From the NCBI GenBank assembly GCA_026981635.1, contig JALSIF010000009.1, positions 1 to 6,712 on the forward strand: 6,712 nt of DNA, read 5' to 3'. The DNA is from JALSIF01 sp026981635 [NCBI: bacterium]. Its GTDB lineage: Bacteria; 4484-113; JALSIF01. Below are positions 5,814 to 6,712 of this stretch, piece by piece (positions within the stretch are counted from its first letter, which is position 1; each line of letters opens with the position of its first letter). The notes under the pieces were generated by a model. It had not been told where the DNA came from. It searched no databases and saw nothing but the letters and a program-made list of their open reading frames with translations. Made by a program: the position numbers and the translations under genes.

Positions 5814-6712
5814 ATGGCGCTAGCAAGGCTTGACAAAAAGATTAACGACGAATCACACCCCCTTGAACTTGCCCGCAATCAGCTCGCCCGGGCAGTGGAG
5901 CACCTGGGGCTGGATCAGGAAACCTGGGAGCTCCTCTCCGAACCAGAGCGAACCCTAGACCTCCGGCTGGCGGTAAAGTGCGACGATGGCATCACCCGAT
6001 GCTTCCACGCCTATCGCTGCCAGTACAACACCTGGCGCGGCCCCTCCAAGGGGGGACTGCGCTTCCATCCCGAGGTAGACATGGAGGAGGCGGTGGCGCT
6101 AGCTGCCTGGATGACTTGGAAGAACGCCCTCAACCGACTCCCCTTCGGTGGCGGCAAGGGCGGGGTGAGGGTGAATCCCCGCCAGATGTCAACCGAGGAG
6201 CTGCGCCGCCTGACCTACCGCCTGGTGGAGCAGCTTGCGCCTGTACTGGGACCCAACACCGACATCCCTGCCCCCGACGTAAACACCTCTAGCCGGGAGA
6301 TGGGCTGGATCGTGGACGCCTACAGCCGCATCACCCAGCGCCTGGAGCTGGGGGTGGTGACCGGCAAGCCCATTGAGCTGGGTGGCAGCCTGGGCCGCAG
6401 CACCGCCACCGGCCGGGGGGTAGCCATCATTACCCAGCTGGCCGCCCAGGAACTGGGGCTTGAGCTGGAGGGAGCCAGGCTGGCAGTGGAGGGGTTCGGC
6501 AATGCGGGAGTGTGGAGCGCCCGCTACCTCTCCTCCTCGGGGGTAAAGCTGGTGGCCGCAAGCGATTCCAAGGGAGCGGTCTACAACTCCCAGGGAATAG
6601 ATCCCGTCTCTCTCGCCGCCCACAAGCGGGAGACTGGCTCGGTGGTGGGCTTCCCTGAGGCTGATGACCTCACCAAGGAAGAGCTGTTTGAGGTAGGTTG
6701 CGACATCCTGGT
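5814..6712 (+). CDS. gdhA: Glutamate dehydrogenase (Glu/Leu/Phe/Val dehydrogenase family), C-terminus off the right edge
   Basis: The enzyme interconverts glutamate with 2-oxoglutarate and ammonia using NAD(P), in the cytoplasm, normally as a hexamer. From the ATG at 5814, 299 full codons are visible; hexameric enzymes of this type have about 410-450 residues, so about a quarter is missing. Substrate and catalytic residues are present with the expected spacing: Lys79 in GPSKGG, Lys103 in MTWKNAL, catalytic Lys115 in PFGGGKGG and catalytic Asp155 in PAPDV. TGKPIELGGSLGR (183-195) is a family hallmark. The Rossmann domain begins with GFGNAG at 227-232. The following strand ends in SDSKG (250-254), an acidic position often linked with NAD preference, though this is weak evidence. 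GGGKGG replaces the commoner GGAKGG, and RCQYNTWRGP is a slightly unusual form of the substrate-site approach. There is no Shine-Dalgarno. In a peptide-using cell it would probably deaminate glutamate. Confidence 0.95.
   Translation, partial: MALARLDKKINDESHPLELARNQLARAVEHLGLDQETWELLSEPERTLDLRLAVKCDDGITRCFHAYRCQYNTWRGPSKGGLRFHPEVDMEEAVALAAWMTWKNALNRLPFGGGKGGVRVNPRQMSTEELRRLTYRLVEQLAPVLGPNTDIPAPDVNTSSREMGWIVDAYSRITQRLELGVVTGKPIELGGSLGRSTATGRGVAIITQLAAQELGLELEGARLAVEGFGNAGVWSARYLSSSGVKLVAASDSKGAVYNSQGIDPVSLAAHKRETGSVVGFPEADDLTKEELFEVGCDIL

Noticed and set aside
6189-6623. Minus-strand open frame of 144 codons inside glutamate dehydrogenase
   Set aside because: It is antisense to the conserved catalytic and Rossmann regions, and no start signal or protein family is recognisable.

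Overview
The window is a GC-rich, tightly packed bacterial chromosome segment with six protein genes, two cut by the window edges. I see no RNA genes, mobile elements or CRISPR. Three proteins carry type II (lipoprotein) signal peptides, so the host is a bacterium. The gene set (two family 5 peptide-type solute-binding lipoproteins, a hexameric-type glutamate dehydrogenase and an ABC-2-type exporter ATPase) suits a heterotroph that lives on peptides and amino acids. High GC and the high charge of the proteins hint at a thermophile or deep-branching lineage, but no marker here fixes the taxon.

Left part (1-4033), all on the minus strand and probably one transcription unit. In reading order it holds a 183-residue membrane protein of unknown function (4033-3482), a 613-residue solute-binding lipoprotein (3441-1600) and a second solute-binding lipoprotein (1560 to beyond base 1, 520 residues visible). 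The gaps are 40 and 39 bases. The two binding proteins are distant paralogues. No DppB/C- or DppD/F-like permease or ATPase is in view, so any partner would lie past the left edge or elsewhere.

Middle (4067-5218), plus strand: an ATPase of the ABC-2 exporter type (COG4586-like) with all nucleotide-binding motifs. It diverges from the membrane-protein gene across only 33 bases and has no adjacent permease genes. A 66-base convergent gap follows, with a small hairpin.

Right part: a small, very acidic lipoprotein with a C-terminal pair of Asn-Pro-Cys motifs (5695-5285, minus) is divergent from a glutamate dehydrogenase gene (5814 to beyond 6712, plus). The 118-base region between them is rich in symmetry: a perfect hairpin, a 7-bp inverted repeat around a candidate -10 box, and a palindromic TTGCAA.

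The most plausible shared theme is peptide uptake (binding lipoproteins) feeding amino-acid catabolism (glutamate dehydrogenase). That link rests on proximity, since the genes are not all co-transcribed. I did not find a clearly new multi-gene system. The best leads are the acidic NPC lipoprotein and its structured promoter region, the unknown membrane protein heading the binding-protein unit, and signs of leaderless transcripts for two genes.
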